This document shows, piece by piece, positions 8,311 to 17,597 of a stretch of DNA of 64,000 nucleotides; position 1 is the stretch's first letter, and the number at the start of each line of letters is the position of its first letter. Below the pieces are notes generated by a model. It saw only the letters and a list, made by a program, of their open reading frames with translations. It made no database searches and was not told the DNA's origin. This stretch comes from Gemmatimonadota bacterium (lineage in GTDB: Bacteria > JAAXHH01): the NCBI GenBank assembly GCA_009838645.1, contig VXRC01000049.1, positions 434,001 through 498,000 of the forward strand. The letters run 5' to 3'. Made by a program: the position numbers and the translations under genes.

Positions 8311-10017
8311 TCATGCCCGCACTTCACTCACGTCGTGGATGGTATATTGGTAGCCCTGTTCCGTCAGAAAGAGCTGACGGTTCACGGCATAGTCCTGGTC
8401 AAGGGTGTTCCGCGTGATGAGCGAATAGAATATGGCGGCGGAGCCGTCCGCCTTGGGACGGAGGATCCTGCCCAGCCGCTGGGCTTCCTCCTGGCGGGAC
8501 CCGAAGGTGCCCGAAATCTGTATCGCCACGTTGGCGTCCGGCAGGTCGATGGCGAAATTCGCGACCTTGGACACTACGAGACGCTTGAGCTCACCGTTTC
8601 TGAACCGGGTATACAGATCTAGGCGGGCCGGAAGCGGTGTGCTACCGGTGATCAGGGGAAAATCGAACAGTGCGGCGATCTGCTTGAGCTGCCTCACGTA
8701 CAGTCCGATGATCAGGACCTGGTCCGATGGATGCTGTTCCAGCAAGGCGCGGATGATCTCGGTCTTGCGGCTGTTCTCCGAGGCGATCCTGAACTTGTCG
8801 CGGCGATTCGCCACGGCGTAGGACATGCGCCGCGCTTCGGGCAGATCGATCCGAATTTCACGGCAGTACGCCTCCGCGATCCAGCCCTGGCGCTCGAGGA
8901 GCTTCCACGGCATGTCGTATCTCCGGGGGCCGATCAGGCTGAAGACGTCGTCCTCCCGGCCGTCTTCACGAACAAGCGTCGCGGTGAGCCCGAGGCGACG
9001 GCGGGCCTGGATCTCGGCCGTGTACCGGAACACGGGGGCGGGGAGCAGATGGACCTCGTCGTAGATGATGAGGCCCCAGCCTTTCTGGTCGAAGAGGCCG
9101 AAATGCTCGAATTCGTCCCCTTTGCTCTTCCGGTAGGTCAGAATCTGGTAGGTGGCCAGAGTTACGGGCCGGATCTGTTTCGTTTCACCCGAATACTCGC
9201 CGATATGCTCTTCCGACAGCGAGGTCTTCTCGATCAACTCCTCCCGCCACTGGCGCAGGGCCACCGTGTTGGCCGTCAGCACGAGAGTGTGGCACTTCAG
9301 TACGGCCATCGCGCCGAGGGCCACGATGGTCTTCCCGGCACCGCAGGGCAAGACGATGACCCCGTTGCCTCCCTGCGGCTCGCCGTTCATGTGAAACGCG
9401 CCGACCGCGTCCTGCTGGTAGTCCCGCATGCTAAAGGACTTCCGGTCTCCGGCCGCGGTGCGCAGGTTGATTTCCAGCGGGGCGCCTTCGACGTATCCCG
9501 CCAGGTCTTCCACGGGAAATCCGACTTTGATCAGCGCCTGCTTGATGTGGCCCCGGAACCGGTCTCCTACCTGCACCCTGCGCTCGTCCAGGGGCTGCGC
9601 GAGGAACTGCTTGACCGAGGGCAGTCCGGAAACCTCCGCGATCAGGGCGGGGTCATCGGACTCGAGGACCAGCCTGCCGTCTTCCTTGTGCAGCCGCAAC
9701 TGCCCGTACCGGTCGATGAAATCGCATATCTCTCGGCGGATGTTCTGCGGGATCTCGTACTTGCTCAGGCCTTCGAGCGATTCGAGGACGCCGTCGGCGT
9801 TCATGCCGGCCGAGGCGGCGTTCCACAGGGACAGCGGGCTCAGCCGGTAGACGTGGATGTGCTCCGGGGATTTTTCCAATTCCGCGAACCGGGCAAGCGC
9901 GTCCCTGGCATCCTCGTAGCGCGGATGGTCGACTTCGACGAGGATGGTGCGGTCGCTCTGTACGATCAATGGGTTACTCAGGTCAGGCAAGGAATCCCCC
10001 GGAGTTCCGTCCTGCAT
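8311..10017 (-). CDS. XPB/Ssl2-type superfamily 2 DNA helicase
   Basis: A 568-residue SF2 helicase. An N-terminal substrate-recognition region (about 1-190) precedes Walker A PCGAGKT (about 225), DEVH box YDEVHLLP (about 318), motif III LTATLVRED where the RED residues typical of XPB are present (about 345), and motif VI QRLGRILRPK (about 515). All ATPase motifs are intact. In eukaryotes and archaea XPB opens DNA in repair and transcription; bacterial homologues unwind DNA 3'-5' and their role is less settled. The ATG at 10017 abuts a 20-bp repeat array and has no visible ribosome-binding site, which suggests low or coupled translation. It follows tsaC in the same direction by 55 bp. Confidence 0.9.
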   Translation of the reverse strand: MQDGTPGDSLPDLSNPLIVQSDRTILVEVDHPRYEDARDALARFAELEKSPEHIHVYRLSPLSLWNAASAGMNADGVLESLEGLSKYEIPQNIRREICDFIDRYGQLRLHKEDGRLVLESDDPALIAEVSGLPSVKQFLAQPLDERRVQVGDRFRGHIKQALIKVGFPVEDLAGYVEGAPLEINLRTAAGDRKSFSMRDYQQDAVGAFHMNGEPQGGNGVIVLPCGAGKTIVALGAMAVLKCHTLVLTANTVALRQWREELIEKTSLSEEHIGEYSGETKQIRPVTLATYQILTYRKSKGDEFEHFGLFDQKGWGLIIYDEVHLLPAPVFRYTAEIQARRRLGLTATLVREDGREDDVFSLIGPRRYDMPWKLLERQGWIAEAYCREIRIDLPEARRMSYAVANRRDKFRIASENSRKTEIIRALLEQHPSDQVLIIGLYVRQLKQIAALFDFPLITGSTPLPARLDLYTRFRNGELKRLVVSKVANFAIDLPDANVAIQISGTFGSRQEEAQRLGRILRPKADGSAAIFYSLITRNTLDQDYAVNRQLFLTEQGYQYTIHDVSEVRA

Positions 10018-10090
10018 GGCGTCCGGCGCCGCTTAATGGCGTCCGGCGCAGTACAATGGCATCCGGCGCCGCTCAATGGCGCCAGGCGTC
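10016..10090. repeat. 20-bp tandem repeat, about 3.75 copies
   Basis: Units beginning at 10016, 10036, 10056 and 10076 share atggc(g/a)(t/c)c(c/a)ggcg. The array fills the whole spacer between tsaC and the XPB helicase, starts at the helicase start codon and ends inside the last codons of tsaC. The period is not a multiple of three. Confidence 0.9.
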
Positions 10091-10705
10091 TTCGACCCGG
10101 TTATAGGGTGTACCTCCCGCGCGGATCAGGCGCGGCGTACCCGTGGATACGTCCACCACCGTCGAAGGCTGGTCCGAAGGCGATCGGCCGCCATCGAGAA
10201 TCAGGTCGACCCGGTCTCCCAGCTGGGCGGCCACGTCCTCTGCCGTTAGGGGTTCCGGCTCACCGGAGCGGTTGGCGCTGGGCGCGGTCACGGGTCCGCC
10301 CGCAGCACGGCACAGGGCCCCTGCGATCACCGCGCCGCTGTGCCTGACCCCGATCGTGGCACCCCCGCCCAGCAATTCCCGCGGCACGCTGTCCAGCGCG
10401 GGAAAGACCAGCGTCAATGGTCCGGGCCAGCAGGCGTCCATCACCGCATGGACACCTGCGGGGATGCACCGGACCAGGCGGACCAGGTCCTTCCTGTGGG
10501 ATACGAGTACCAGGATCGGCTTCGTTTCCTCACGGCCCTTGGCTTCATAGACCCGCCGGATCGCGGCGGGATTGGTTCCGTCCGCGCCCAATCCGTAGAC
10601 TGTTTCGGTCGGAAAAGCCACGAGTCCCCCGTCGCGCACTATGCCCGCGGCCTCCTGCAGTACGGTACGGTCCGGCCGCACCGGATCGACCGTCAGTACC
10701 TTCAT
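10073..10705 (-). CDS. tsaC: L-threonylcarbamoyladenylate synthase (Sua5/YrdC/YciO family)
   Basis: A 210-residue YrdC-domain enzyme that makes threonylcarbamoyl-AMP from Thr, bicarbonate and ATP for the t6A37 modification of tRNAs. Visible motifs are FPTETVYGLGADG, the catalytic KGREETKPI (Lys-x-Arg and following Lys), PGPLTLVF and the nucleotide-binding PSANRSGEP. A longer open frame runs 62 codons upstream but only shadows purD. The ATG at 10705 overlaps the purD stop as ATGA, and the conserved protein begins there. It has the short TsaC architecture with no C-terminal Sua5 domain. The partner genes tsaB, tsaD and tsaE are not in the window. Confidence 0.9.
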   Translation of the reverse strand: MKVLTVDPVRPDRTVLQEAAGIVRDGGLVAFPTETVYGLGADGTNPAAIRRVYEAKGREETKPILVLVSHRKDLVRLVRCIPAGVHAVMDACWPGPLTLVFPALDSVPRELLGGGATIGVRHSGAVIAGALCRAAGGPVTAPSANRSGEPEPLTAEDVAAQLGDRVDLILDGGRSPSDQPSTVVDVSTGTPRLIRAGGTPYNRVEDAWRH

Positions 10706-11997
10706 GGTTTCGTATCCGATCGATCGATCCTGCGCAGGCCCTTTTGACCGATGTCCCTGCGGAAATACCGGTTTTCGAACCGAACCCGGTCCACCGCCTC
10801 GTAGGCCCTGTCGATGGAGCCCGCGAGATCGTCGGCCAGGGCCGTCACGCCCACGATCCTGCCGCCGTTGGTTATCAGTTTTCCGTCCCATATGGCCGTA
10901 TCGGCGTGAAAGGCGTAAACATCGTCCACTCCGTCCAGTCGATCCAGCCCGCTTATTTCCATCCCTTTCTCGTAATCGCCGGGATATCCACCGGAAGCCA
11001 CCACCACGCAGGTCGCGGCCTTCCGCTTCCAGGTCAGGGGCCTGTCGGGCATCCTGCCCTCGCTGATCCCGACCGCCAATTCCGCGAAATCGTCTTCGAG
11101 GAGCGGCAGGATGACCTGGGCCTCGGGATCGCCGAACCGGCTGTTGAATTCCACCACCATCGGACCCTGGCCGGTCATCATGATTCCGCAGTACAACACC
11201 CCTCTGAAAGGCCGTCCACGTTTCCTCATGCCGAGGACCGCGGGTTCGATGATCCGTTCCATGATGTCCCTCATCGCGCCGTCATCGATGACCGGCGCCG
11301 GTGCGTAAGCGCCCATGCCCCCGGTGTTGGGCCCCGTATCTCCGTCGTGGATGGGCTTGTGGTCCTGCGACGGGACCAGCGGAAGAACCCGTTCGCCATC
11401 GGTCAACGCGAATACGGACGCCTCCTCGCCTTCCATGAAGGCCTCCACGACCACGTTCCGGCCCGCATCGCCGAACATTCTGTCGGTCATCACCACGTCG
11501 AGGGCCTGCATGGCCTCCTCGACGGTCCGGCACACCAGCGCGCCCTTCCCGGCGGCCAGGCCGTCGGCTTTGATCACGATCGGCGCACCCTGTTCATTCA
11601 CGTAGTCTCGTGCCGCGTCCACGTCTGAAAACACCGCGAACGCGGCCGTGGGAATGCCCTCCTCCAGCATCATCTGCTTGGAGAACACCTTGCTCCATTC
11701 GATTTCGGCGGCCGCCCGTGTCGGACCGAAGGCCCGCATGCCCAGACTTTCCACCGCGTCGACCACGCCGGCTTCCAGTGCGCCGTCGGGTCCGACCACC
11801 ACCAGGTCCACCTTGTTTTCGCGGGCAAAGCCGGCGATCCCGCGCGCGTCTTCCGGTTCGATGGCGACGCATTTTCCGAGCTCGGCGATGCCCGGATTGC
11901 CCGGAGCGGCGTACAGGTCACTCACGAGGGCCGACCTGCGAAGCGCCCAGGCCAGCGTGTGCTCTCTTCCTCCCTTGCCGACGACAAGTACGTTCAT
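10702..11997 (-). CDS. purD: Phosphoribosylamine-glycine ligase
   Basis: A 431-residue GARS enzyme of the ATP-grasp family that joins phosphoribosylamine and glycine in purine synthesis. The N-terminus MNVLVVGKGGREHTLAWAL is the diagnostic PurD start. The ATP-grasp body shows VIKADGLAAGKGALVC, FMEGEEASVFALTDG, GPNTGGMGAYAPAP and the metal-binding VEFNSRFGDPEAQ. Length is normal and all motifs are intact. Its stop overlaps the tsaC start (ATGA). A TATACAAT sequence about 12141-12148 on the minus strand could be its -10 element, but no clear -35 accompanies it. No other pur genes are in the window. Confidence 0.96.
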   Translation of the reverse strand: MNVLVVGKGGREHTLAWALRRSALVSDLYAAPGNPGIAELGKCVAIEPEDARGIAGFARENKVDLVVVGPDGALEAGVVDAVESLGMRAFGPTRAAAEIEWSKVFSKQMMLEEGIPTAAFAVFSDVDAARDYVNEQGAPIVIKADGLAAGKGALVCRTVEEAMQALDVVMTDRMFGDAGRNVVVEAFMEGEEASVFALTDGERVLPLVPSQDHKPIHDGDTGPNTGGMGAYAPAPVIDDGAMRDIMERIIEPAVLGMRKRGRPFRGVLYCGIMMTGQGPMVVEFNSRFGDPEAQVILPLLEDDFAELAVGISEGRMPDRPLTWKRKAATCVVVASGGYPGDYEKGMEISGLDRLDGVDDVYAFHADTAIWDGKLITNGGRIVGVTALADDLAGSIDRAYEAVDRVRFENRYFRRDIGQKGLRRIDRSDTKP

Positions 11998-12467
11998 GGT
12001 GTCCCCGTTTTATGGGGCAGCGAGCCCGTGAATATCAAATCCATACCACTCCACAAGCGCGATTGAATATGAACCTCTCGCGTCCGTCTGCGTTCCGAAG
12101 GGGTGGACGGTGAAACCAATGAAATGGCGTGGGCGTTCATATTGTATAATGAATACGCTGTGCCTGATTCGTCGAAATCGGGGATAACCGCGGGACCGCA
12201 TGGAATCCACCCGGACCCTCGATAAGGTGATGATCAGCGAGATCGGAAAAGTTAAAGAAACACATGGGGAATGTCAAGGCGTGAACACGAAAAATACCAT
12301 CGCCGCGCGGCTCGAAAACCGTTGACATGGTACATCCCTGCTTTAGTATTACTTAGTTACTTTAAATATCGAATGGCGACCTCCCCAGGCATGCAAGCTG
12401 AAGGTCGTTTCCTGCGCGAACCTGGTCGAATCCCGGGCGGAAGACCGGGACGAAGGAGTCTGGCCAT
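11998..12467. other. Divergent intergenic region purD / S41 peptidase
   Basis: This 470-bp stretch between divergent genes has no convincing coding frame and is locally AT-richer. It holds the sigma-70-like promoter at 12322-12349 for the S41 gene, and a TATAAT/ATTATA element at 12141-12150 readable on both strands. No tRNA or stable terminator hairpin was found. Confidence 0.6.
12322..12349 (+). promoter_or_regulatory. Sigma-70-type promoter for the S41-DUF4175-TPR-mpl operon
   Basis: A perfect -35 TTGACA (12322-12327), 16-bp spacer and -10 TAGTAT (12344-12349; 4 of 6 matches) in an AT-rich patch. It would give a leader of about 110 bases before the S41 start at 12468. Confidence 0.6.
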
Positions 12468-14171
12468 ATGTCGACCCTGAAGAAACCGAAATACGCCATC
12501 CTGCTGGTCTTCGTCGCGGTAGGTTCGTTCATGCTCGGCAGTGCGGCCGACAGGACGATCCATGCGGCGGACAACATCTTCTCGAGCACCAGGCTGCTGA
12601 TGGGTGTGCTCAACCTGGTCAACGACAACTATGTGGAGGAGGTAGAGCCCGGCGAGTTGATCTACGCCGCGATCGACGGTATGCTCGAAGTGCTCGACCC
12701 CCATTCCAGCTTCCTGAGCAAGGAGAGCTTCGCCGAAATGGGCGAGCGCTTCAGCGGTAAGTTCTACGGAATCGGAATCGAGTTCGACGTTCTGGACGGA
12801 TTCCTATACGTGATTTCCGTGATCGACGAATCGCCGTCGGAAGCCGTCGGCCTGCAGTCCGGAGACCGAATCGTCCGGATCGACGGTGAATCGGCGATCG
12901 GCATCAAGCACGACGAGGTGAGGCAGAAATTGCGCGGGGAGAAAGGGACCAGGGTGGACGTAACCATCGAACGGCCCGGTGTCGAGGAGCGGTTCGACGT
13001 GACGATTACCCGGGACAGTATCCCCATTCGCAGCGTCAGAACTTCCTTCATGCTGGATGACCAAACGGGATACATCCAGTTGATCCGGTTCGCCAAGACC
13101 ACTTCCCGTGAACTGGAGATCGCCCTGGACAGGCTTCATCAGGCCGGCATGGAGCGGCTGATTCTCGACCTGAGAGGCAATTCGGGTGGATACCTGGACC
13201 AGGCGGTCGAAGTATCCAGCAAGTTCATTCCCGAAGGCCGCGTAATCGTCAAGACCATGGGAAGGAACCGAAGTTCCAACCAGACGTTCAAATCGATAAG
13301 TGGCGTAATCCACCGTGAAATGCCCCTGGTGATCCTGCTTGACCACCGCTCCGCCTCCGCTTCCGAAATCGTGGCGGGCGCCGTTCAGGACTGGGACCGG
13401 GGCGTTATCGCCGGAACCCGCAGCTTCGGCAAGGGCCTCGTTCAGACCCTCTTCGCGGAGCCTCACCTGACGGACGGTTCCGCGCTCAAGCTGACAACGG
13501 CCAGGTACTACACCCCGAGCGGCCGGATGATCCAGCGGGACTATAAGAACAAGTCCTTCCAGGAATACGTCGAAGGATCGTTCAGCGAGACCGGAGAGAC
13601 CGGAGAGACCGGGCAGGAATCGGAATCCGGTACGGATGAGGACCATTCGGACCAGGCAGACGATGCGGACCAGGCGGACGATGCGGGCCAGGCAGACATG
13701 CCGGAGCGCACGGAGTTCACCACCGCCGCCGGGCGTACGGTCTTTGGAGACGGCGGCATTTCTCCCGACGTCGTGATCCCGGCTCCGAAGCGTACGTACC
13801 CCTTCGTAATCGGCAAGTACAGGGGATGGGTGCCTTTCGACCGGGCCTGTTTCGAATTCGCCAACGCCTACGGCGTGTCCCAGGCGGACCGGCAGGACCT
13901 CAGGAATGACTTCGAAGTCTTTCTGCGGGAGTTCCGGGTCGACGAAGCGATGCTGGAAGCGTTCAAGGTCCAGGTCCGGGACTCGGGGATATCTTTCACC
14001 GACGAGGAGTTCAACGACGACCGGGACGTCATCGAACTCCAGTTGAAGCGGTCGCTCGCCCGGAATCTCTGGGGTGACGAGGAAGCCAGCCGCGTAGCCG
14101 CGGCCGGTGACGAGCAGCTCCAGCAGGCCCGCCAGCTGTTTTACTCTCACGAAATGCTGGTACGGCAATAG
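12468..14171 (+). CDS. S41 family C-terminal processing peptidase (CtpA-like)
   Basis: A 567-residue protein: N-terminal signal/anchor (YAILLVFVAVGSFMLG, residues 6-25), PDZ domain (about 95-180), then the S41 protease core. The catalytic Ser lies in HRSASASEIVAG (about 297) and the catalytic Lys in GTRSFGKGLVQ (about 321), both present. The nucleophile-side motif LRGNSGGYLDQA is typical. An acidic low-complexity insert (about 370-412) with GET and ADDADQ repeats interrupts the protein before the last domain, and a C-terminal helical domain of about 130 residues follows. Family members trim or degrade periplasmic proteins and regulate cell-wall hydrolases. AAGGAG precedes the ATG. It is first in a four-gene envelope operon. 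Confidence 0.92.
   Translation: MSTLKKPKYAILLVFVAVGSFMLGSAADRTIHAADNIFSSTRLLMGVLNLVNDNYVEEVEPGELIYAAIDGMLEVLDPHSSFLSKESFAEMGERFSGKFYGIGIEFDVLDGFLYVISVIDESPSEAVGLQSGDRIVRIDGESAIGIKHDEVRQKLRGEKGTRVDVTIERPGVEERFDVTITRDSIPIRSVRTSFMLDDQTGYIQLIRFAKTTSRELEIALDRLHQAGMERLILDLRGNSGGYLDQAVEVSSKFIPEGRVIVKTMGRNRSSNQTFKSISGVIHREMPLVILLDHRSASASEIVAGAVQDWDRGVIAGTRSFGKGLVQTLFAEPHLTDGSALKLTTARYYTPSGRMIQRDYKNKSFQEYVEGSFSETGETGETGQESESGTDEDHSDQADDADQADDAGQADMPERTEFTTAAGRTVFGDGGISPDVVIPAPKRTYPFVIGKYRGWVPFDRACFEFANAYGVSQADRQDLRNDFEVFLREFRVDEAMLEAFKVQVRDSGISFTDEEFNDDRDVIELQLKRSLARNLWGDEEASRVAAAGDEQLQQARQLFYSHEMLVRQ
13587..13699 (+). repeat. In-frame 9-bp (x3) and 18-bp (x3) tandem repeats
   Basis: Unit gagaccgga occurs three times at 13587-13613. 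A degenerate 18-bp unit (gcggaccaggcggacgat) occurs about three times at 13647-13699. Both keep frame and encode the Gly-Glu-Thr and Ala-Asp-Asp-Ala-Asp-Gln runs in the S41 peptidase linker. Confidence 0.85.
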
Positions 14172-14201
14172 CGTAAGTCGACAGAAGCTCGAGGACTGAC
14201 C

Positions 14202-17200
14202 GTGCCGAGTAAAACCACCCTTTCCACCTGGCACGCGCTGCGAAACCGGCTTCACGCGCTACGCATCCGTAGCCGGTGGATCGTCATCGTCGAAGGGCTG
14301 TTCACCGCCGGCGCACTGATCTGCGTCCTCGCGCTTTTCCTTGCCGCGCTCGAATCCTACCTGTATCTCGACCGGGCGGTTCGCCTGGGCCTGATCGCGG
14401 CGGGGATCCTCCTCCTCGCGGCCTGGCCGGTCCGGCGCTGTCTGGACCGCCTGCGTAACGGTTTGTCCGACGAGGACCTCGCGCGGCGGGTCGATCGCCA
14501 GAATCCCGACCTGAACGACCGGGTCACCGTGGCCCTGCAACTCGCCGAGCAGCGGCAGGCGGGTTCCAGCGCTTACAGGACCTCCCCCGCGCTTCTGGAC
14601 GCGGCGGTTTCGGACACCGCAAGGCACACCGAATCGGTGGATTTCAAAGAAGCGGATCAGCGGCACCGCATCGCCCGGTCCGCCAGGGGATTCGGTATCG
14701 CCGCGCTGCTGGCGCTGGTCGCGATGGCCGCCGATGGCGCGCCGCTTTCGAGCGCGCTGAACCGCCTGGCAAGCCCCCTGACCCATTTCCAGCCTCCGCA
14801 ACGCACGTTTCTGAGCGTTGCGCCGGGCGACGTGGAAGTCACATCGGGCGGACAGGTCACGATCATGGCCGAAGCGTCCGGGGAGCGACCCGACCGGGCC
14901 GTTCTGCAACTGGTCTCCGACGACGGATTGCGGAATGCCGTGGAGATGAGGGTCACGGCGCCTGCATCCTACAGCCACACCGTGCGTGAAATCCGGGAGA
15001 GCATGACCTACGTCATCGAGGCCGGAGACGCCGTCACCCCTCCCTTCCGAATCAGCGCCATAGACCGCCCGTTTCTCGGCGCGCTGCACCTGACCTATCA
15101 CTATCCGGCCTACACCAGGCTGTCGCCCAGAACTACCACGGAAGGCGGAGACATCGTCGCGCTGAAAGGAACGAAGGTGGACCTGGCCGCCGTGAACGCG
15201 GGCCGGGACCTGTCGGAAGCGGCGATTTACTTCGAGCACGAGGACAGGCCGGTAACCATGGCGGTGGTGGACGACACGGCCGCGGCGCCGCTGACCGTAC
15301 GGACCGACGGACGGTACCGCATCTCGCTGCGCAACGCGGACGGTCACGAAAACGTGCATCCCGCCTGGTACCGGATCATCGCTCTGCCGGACCGCATGCC
15401 GTCCTTGCGGATCCTGTCTCCGGGCCGGGACACCGACCTCACGGAGAACATGGTCGTTCCGTTCCTGGTATCGGCCACGGACGACTTCGGATTCTCCGCC
15501 ATGAACCTCATCCATCGCAAGGAACCCGAAGGCGAAGAACGGGTCAGGCCCATCCCCGTGGACACGGAGTCCACGATGATGACGCAGCCCTTCGTATGGG
15601 ACCTTTCCTCAGAAAACCTGTTTCCCGGGGACGTGGTCTCCTACCGGATCGAACTATATGACAACGACACGGTGTCCGGTCCCAAACGGGCGGTAAGCCG
15701 AACCTACACGGTCCGGTTTCCAACGATTGAAGAGATCTACGAACAGATCGACCATACGCAGGAGCAGCAGGTAACCGAAATGGAAGACCTGCTGGAAGAG
15801 CAGGAAGAGTCAAAAAAGAAGATCGAAGCGCTGAACCGGACGCTCAAACAGAAAACGCGGCAGGAGGCGGAAGGGGTTCAGACGGAGGAACTGTCCTGGG
15901 AGCAGAAGAAGGAAATCGAGTCCGTCCTGGCCGGCCAGGAAGAGGCGACCGACGAACTTCTCAAGGCGGCCGAAGCGGTGAAGGCGGCTATGGAGACCCT
16001 CGAAGACCACGATTCGATGAGCCAGGAACTCATCGACAAGATGGACCAGTTGAGAAAGCTGTTCCAGGAGATTGCCACGCCCGAATTGCTGGAGGCCATG
16101 CGGGACCTGAAACAAGCCCTTCAGAACATCGACGACGAACAGTTGAAAGCGTCGATGGAAGCGTTCGAGTTCGAGCAGGAGGAGTTCCTGAAACGCCTGG
16201 AACGCAGTCTCTCCATTCTGAAGCGAATCCGGACGGAGCAACAGTTGATGGCCGCCGTTCGCCAGACACAGGACCTCGCCACCCGGCAGGACGAACTGCG
16301 CTACGCCACGGAGAATACGTCGGACGGCAGGGAAGGGATGGAACTGGCGGATAAGCAGGAGCAACTGGGCAAGGATACGGGTTCGCTGCAACGCGGTCTC
16401 GAGCAGCTGGCCAACGAAATGGAAGCGTTCCGGGACATGCCCGCTGAGCGCGTTCGGGACGCGTCCAGGGAAATGGAACGCCGGGCAATGACGGATTCCA
16501 TGGAACGGATCGCTTCGCAGCTCAGACAGGGCAGGATGCGGCAGGCGATGGAAGGCCAGACTGAAGTGTCACAGTCGCTATCCGCCCTGGGCCAGCAACT
16601 GGAAGAGATCCAGGAACAGCTTCAGGAAGACCGGATGCAGGAAATCGCCGAGGGCATGCGGCGCGCGATGCACCAACTCGTCGATCTCTCCGTCGGCCAG
16701 GAGAGCCTCAACGAACGTACGCGTCAGCCGGGCGGATCCGTCACCCGGATCGATATCCTTTCCGAGGACCAGCAGGGGCTTTCGGATGGCGCATCGCTCG
16801 TAACCAACGACCTCGTATCCATCGCCCGTAAGACGATGTTCATCTCGCCAGCCATCGGACGAGCGCTGGGAGAAACACTGAACAGCATGGATCGCGCGGA
16901 GGGCCACCTGGCCGAACAGGAACGCGATTCCGCCGCCGAGGAGCAACTGGCCGCCATGGAGGCGCTGAACGAGACCGTGCTCGCCCTGCAGCGGGCCATG
17001 CGCAACATGGCGAATTCCGGTTCGTCCTCCGGCATGATGGATCTCATCTCACGGCTGCAGGGCATGGCGAGGCAACAGACTGGGATCAACGATCAGATGA
17101 ACCAGATGATGGACGAGGCGGAGGGGCAAATGGATCTGCAGACCCAGGCGCAGGTCTCCAGGCTGGCGGCCCGGCAGGAAGCTTTGCGGAAGAGCCTCGA

Positions 17201-17594
17201 ACAACTGCGCCGGGAACAGCAGGTCAACCAGGGCCAGGTCCTCGGACGATTGCAGGAAATCGAAAGAGAGATGGAAGACACGGTACGGGAATTGCATCAG
17301 TTCCAGATCGACCCCGGGCTGGTGGAGCGCCAGCAACGGATCCTGTCCAGGCTGCTGGACGCTTCAAGGTCCATACGCGGCCAGCGACGCGAGGAAAGGC
17401 GTCGGGCCGCCCCGGGGGAGGACCTGGCGACCCGCCCGTCGCCCGGCGATCTGTCCGAAGACCTGACCCGGTTCGAACGCACTTTGCGTGACGACGTCCT
17501 GGGCCGTATTGACGAAGGCGCATATCCACAGGAATACGAAGCGCTCATTCGTGCCTATTTCCGTGCCCTCTCCCACGTTCCGGTCGTGAACTAG
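14202..17594 (+). CDS. DUF4175-like giant membrane-anchored coiled-coil protein
   Basis: A 1130-residue protein. Two N-terminal transmembrane helices (about 26-50 and 60-78), a cytoplasmic stretch (LSDEDLARRVDRQNPDLNDRV) and a third helix (about 160-178) lead to an extracytoplasmic beta-rich region (about 190-500; Ig-like segments such as HLTYHYPAYTRL). A very long Glu/Gln/Arg-rich helical region (about 510-1110) follows, with many LEEQ/MRQAMEG-type segments. This matches DUF4175-type proteins, found in aerotolerance/BatA-like clusters; function unknown. It starts at GTG 14202 with GAGGA upstream, 30 bp after the S41 gene, and ends 3 bp before the TPR gene. I infer a periplasm-spanning structural or tethering protein working with the S41 and TPR neighbours. 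Confidence 0.75.
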   Translation: MPSKTTLSTWHALRNRLHALRIRSRWIVIVEGLFTAGALICVLALFLAALESYLYLDRAVRLGLIAAGILLLAAWPVRRCLDRLRNGLSDEDLARRVDRQNPDLNDRVTVALQLAEQRQAGSSAYRTSPALLDAAVSDTARHTESVDFKEADQRHRIARSARGFGIAALLALVAMAADGAPLSSALNRLASPLTHFQPPQRTFLSVAPGDVEVTSGGQVTIMAEASGERPDRAVLQLVSDDGLRNAVEMRVTAPASYSHTVREIRESMTYVIEAGDAVTPPFRISAIDRPFLGALHLTYHYPAYTRLSPRTTTEGGDIVALKGTKVDLAAVNAGRDLSEAAIYFEHEDRPVTMAVVDDTAAAPLTVRTDGRYRISLRNADGHENVHPAWYRIIALPDRMPSLRILSPGRDTDLTENMVVPFLVSATDDFGFSAMNLIHRKEPEGEERVRPIPVDTESTMMTQPFVWDLSSENLFPGDVVSYRIELYDNDTVSGPKRAVSRTYTVRFPTIEEIYEQIDHTQEQQVTEMEDLLEEQEESKKKIEALNRTLKQKTRQEAEGVQTEELSWEQKKEIESVLAGQEEATDELLKAAEAVKAAMETLEDHDSMSQELIDKMDQLRKLFQEIATPELLEAMRDLKQALQNIDDEQLKASMEAFEFEQEEFLKRLERSLSILKRIRTEQQLMAAVRQTQDLATRQDELRYATENTSDGREGMELADKQEQLGKDTGSLQRGLEQLANEMEAFRDMPAERVRDASREMERRAMTDSMERIASQLRQGRMRQAMEGQTEVSQSLSALGQQLEEIQEQLQEDRMQEIAEGMRRAMHQLVDLSVGQESLNERTRQPGGSVTRIDILSEDQQGLSDGASLVTNDLVSIARKTMFISPAIGRALGETLNSMDRAEGHLAEQERDSAAEEQLAAMEALNETVLALQRAMRNMANSGSSSGMMDLISRLQGMARQQTGINDQMNQMMDEAEGQMDLQTQAQVSRLAARQEALRKSLEQLRREQQVNQGQVLGRLQEIEREMEDTVRELHQFQIDPGLVERQQRILSRLLDASRSIRGQRREERRRAAPGEDLATRPSPGDLSEDLTRFERTLRDDVLGRIDEGAYPQEYEALIRAYFRALSHVPVVN

Positions 17595-17597
17595 GCG

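Noticed and set aside
8731..10347. Long open frame antisense to the XPB helicase
   Set aside because: Same shadow effect; the helicase motifs on the other strand are complete.
12421..12445. tRNA T-arm-like ggtcgaatccc sequence
   Set aside because: No acceptor, D or anticodon stem can be built around it.
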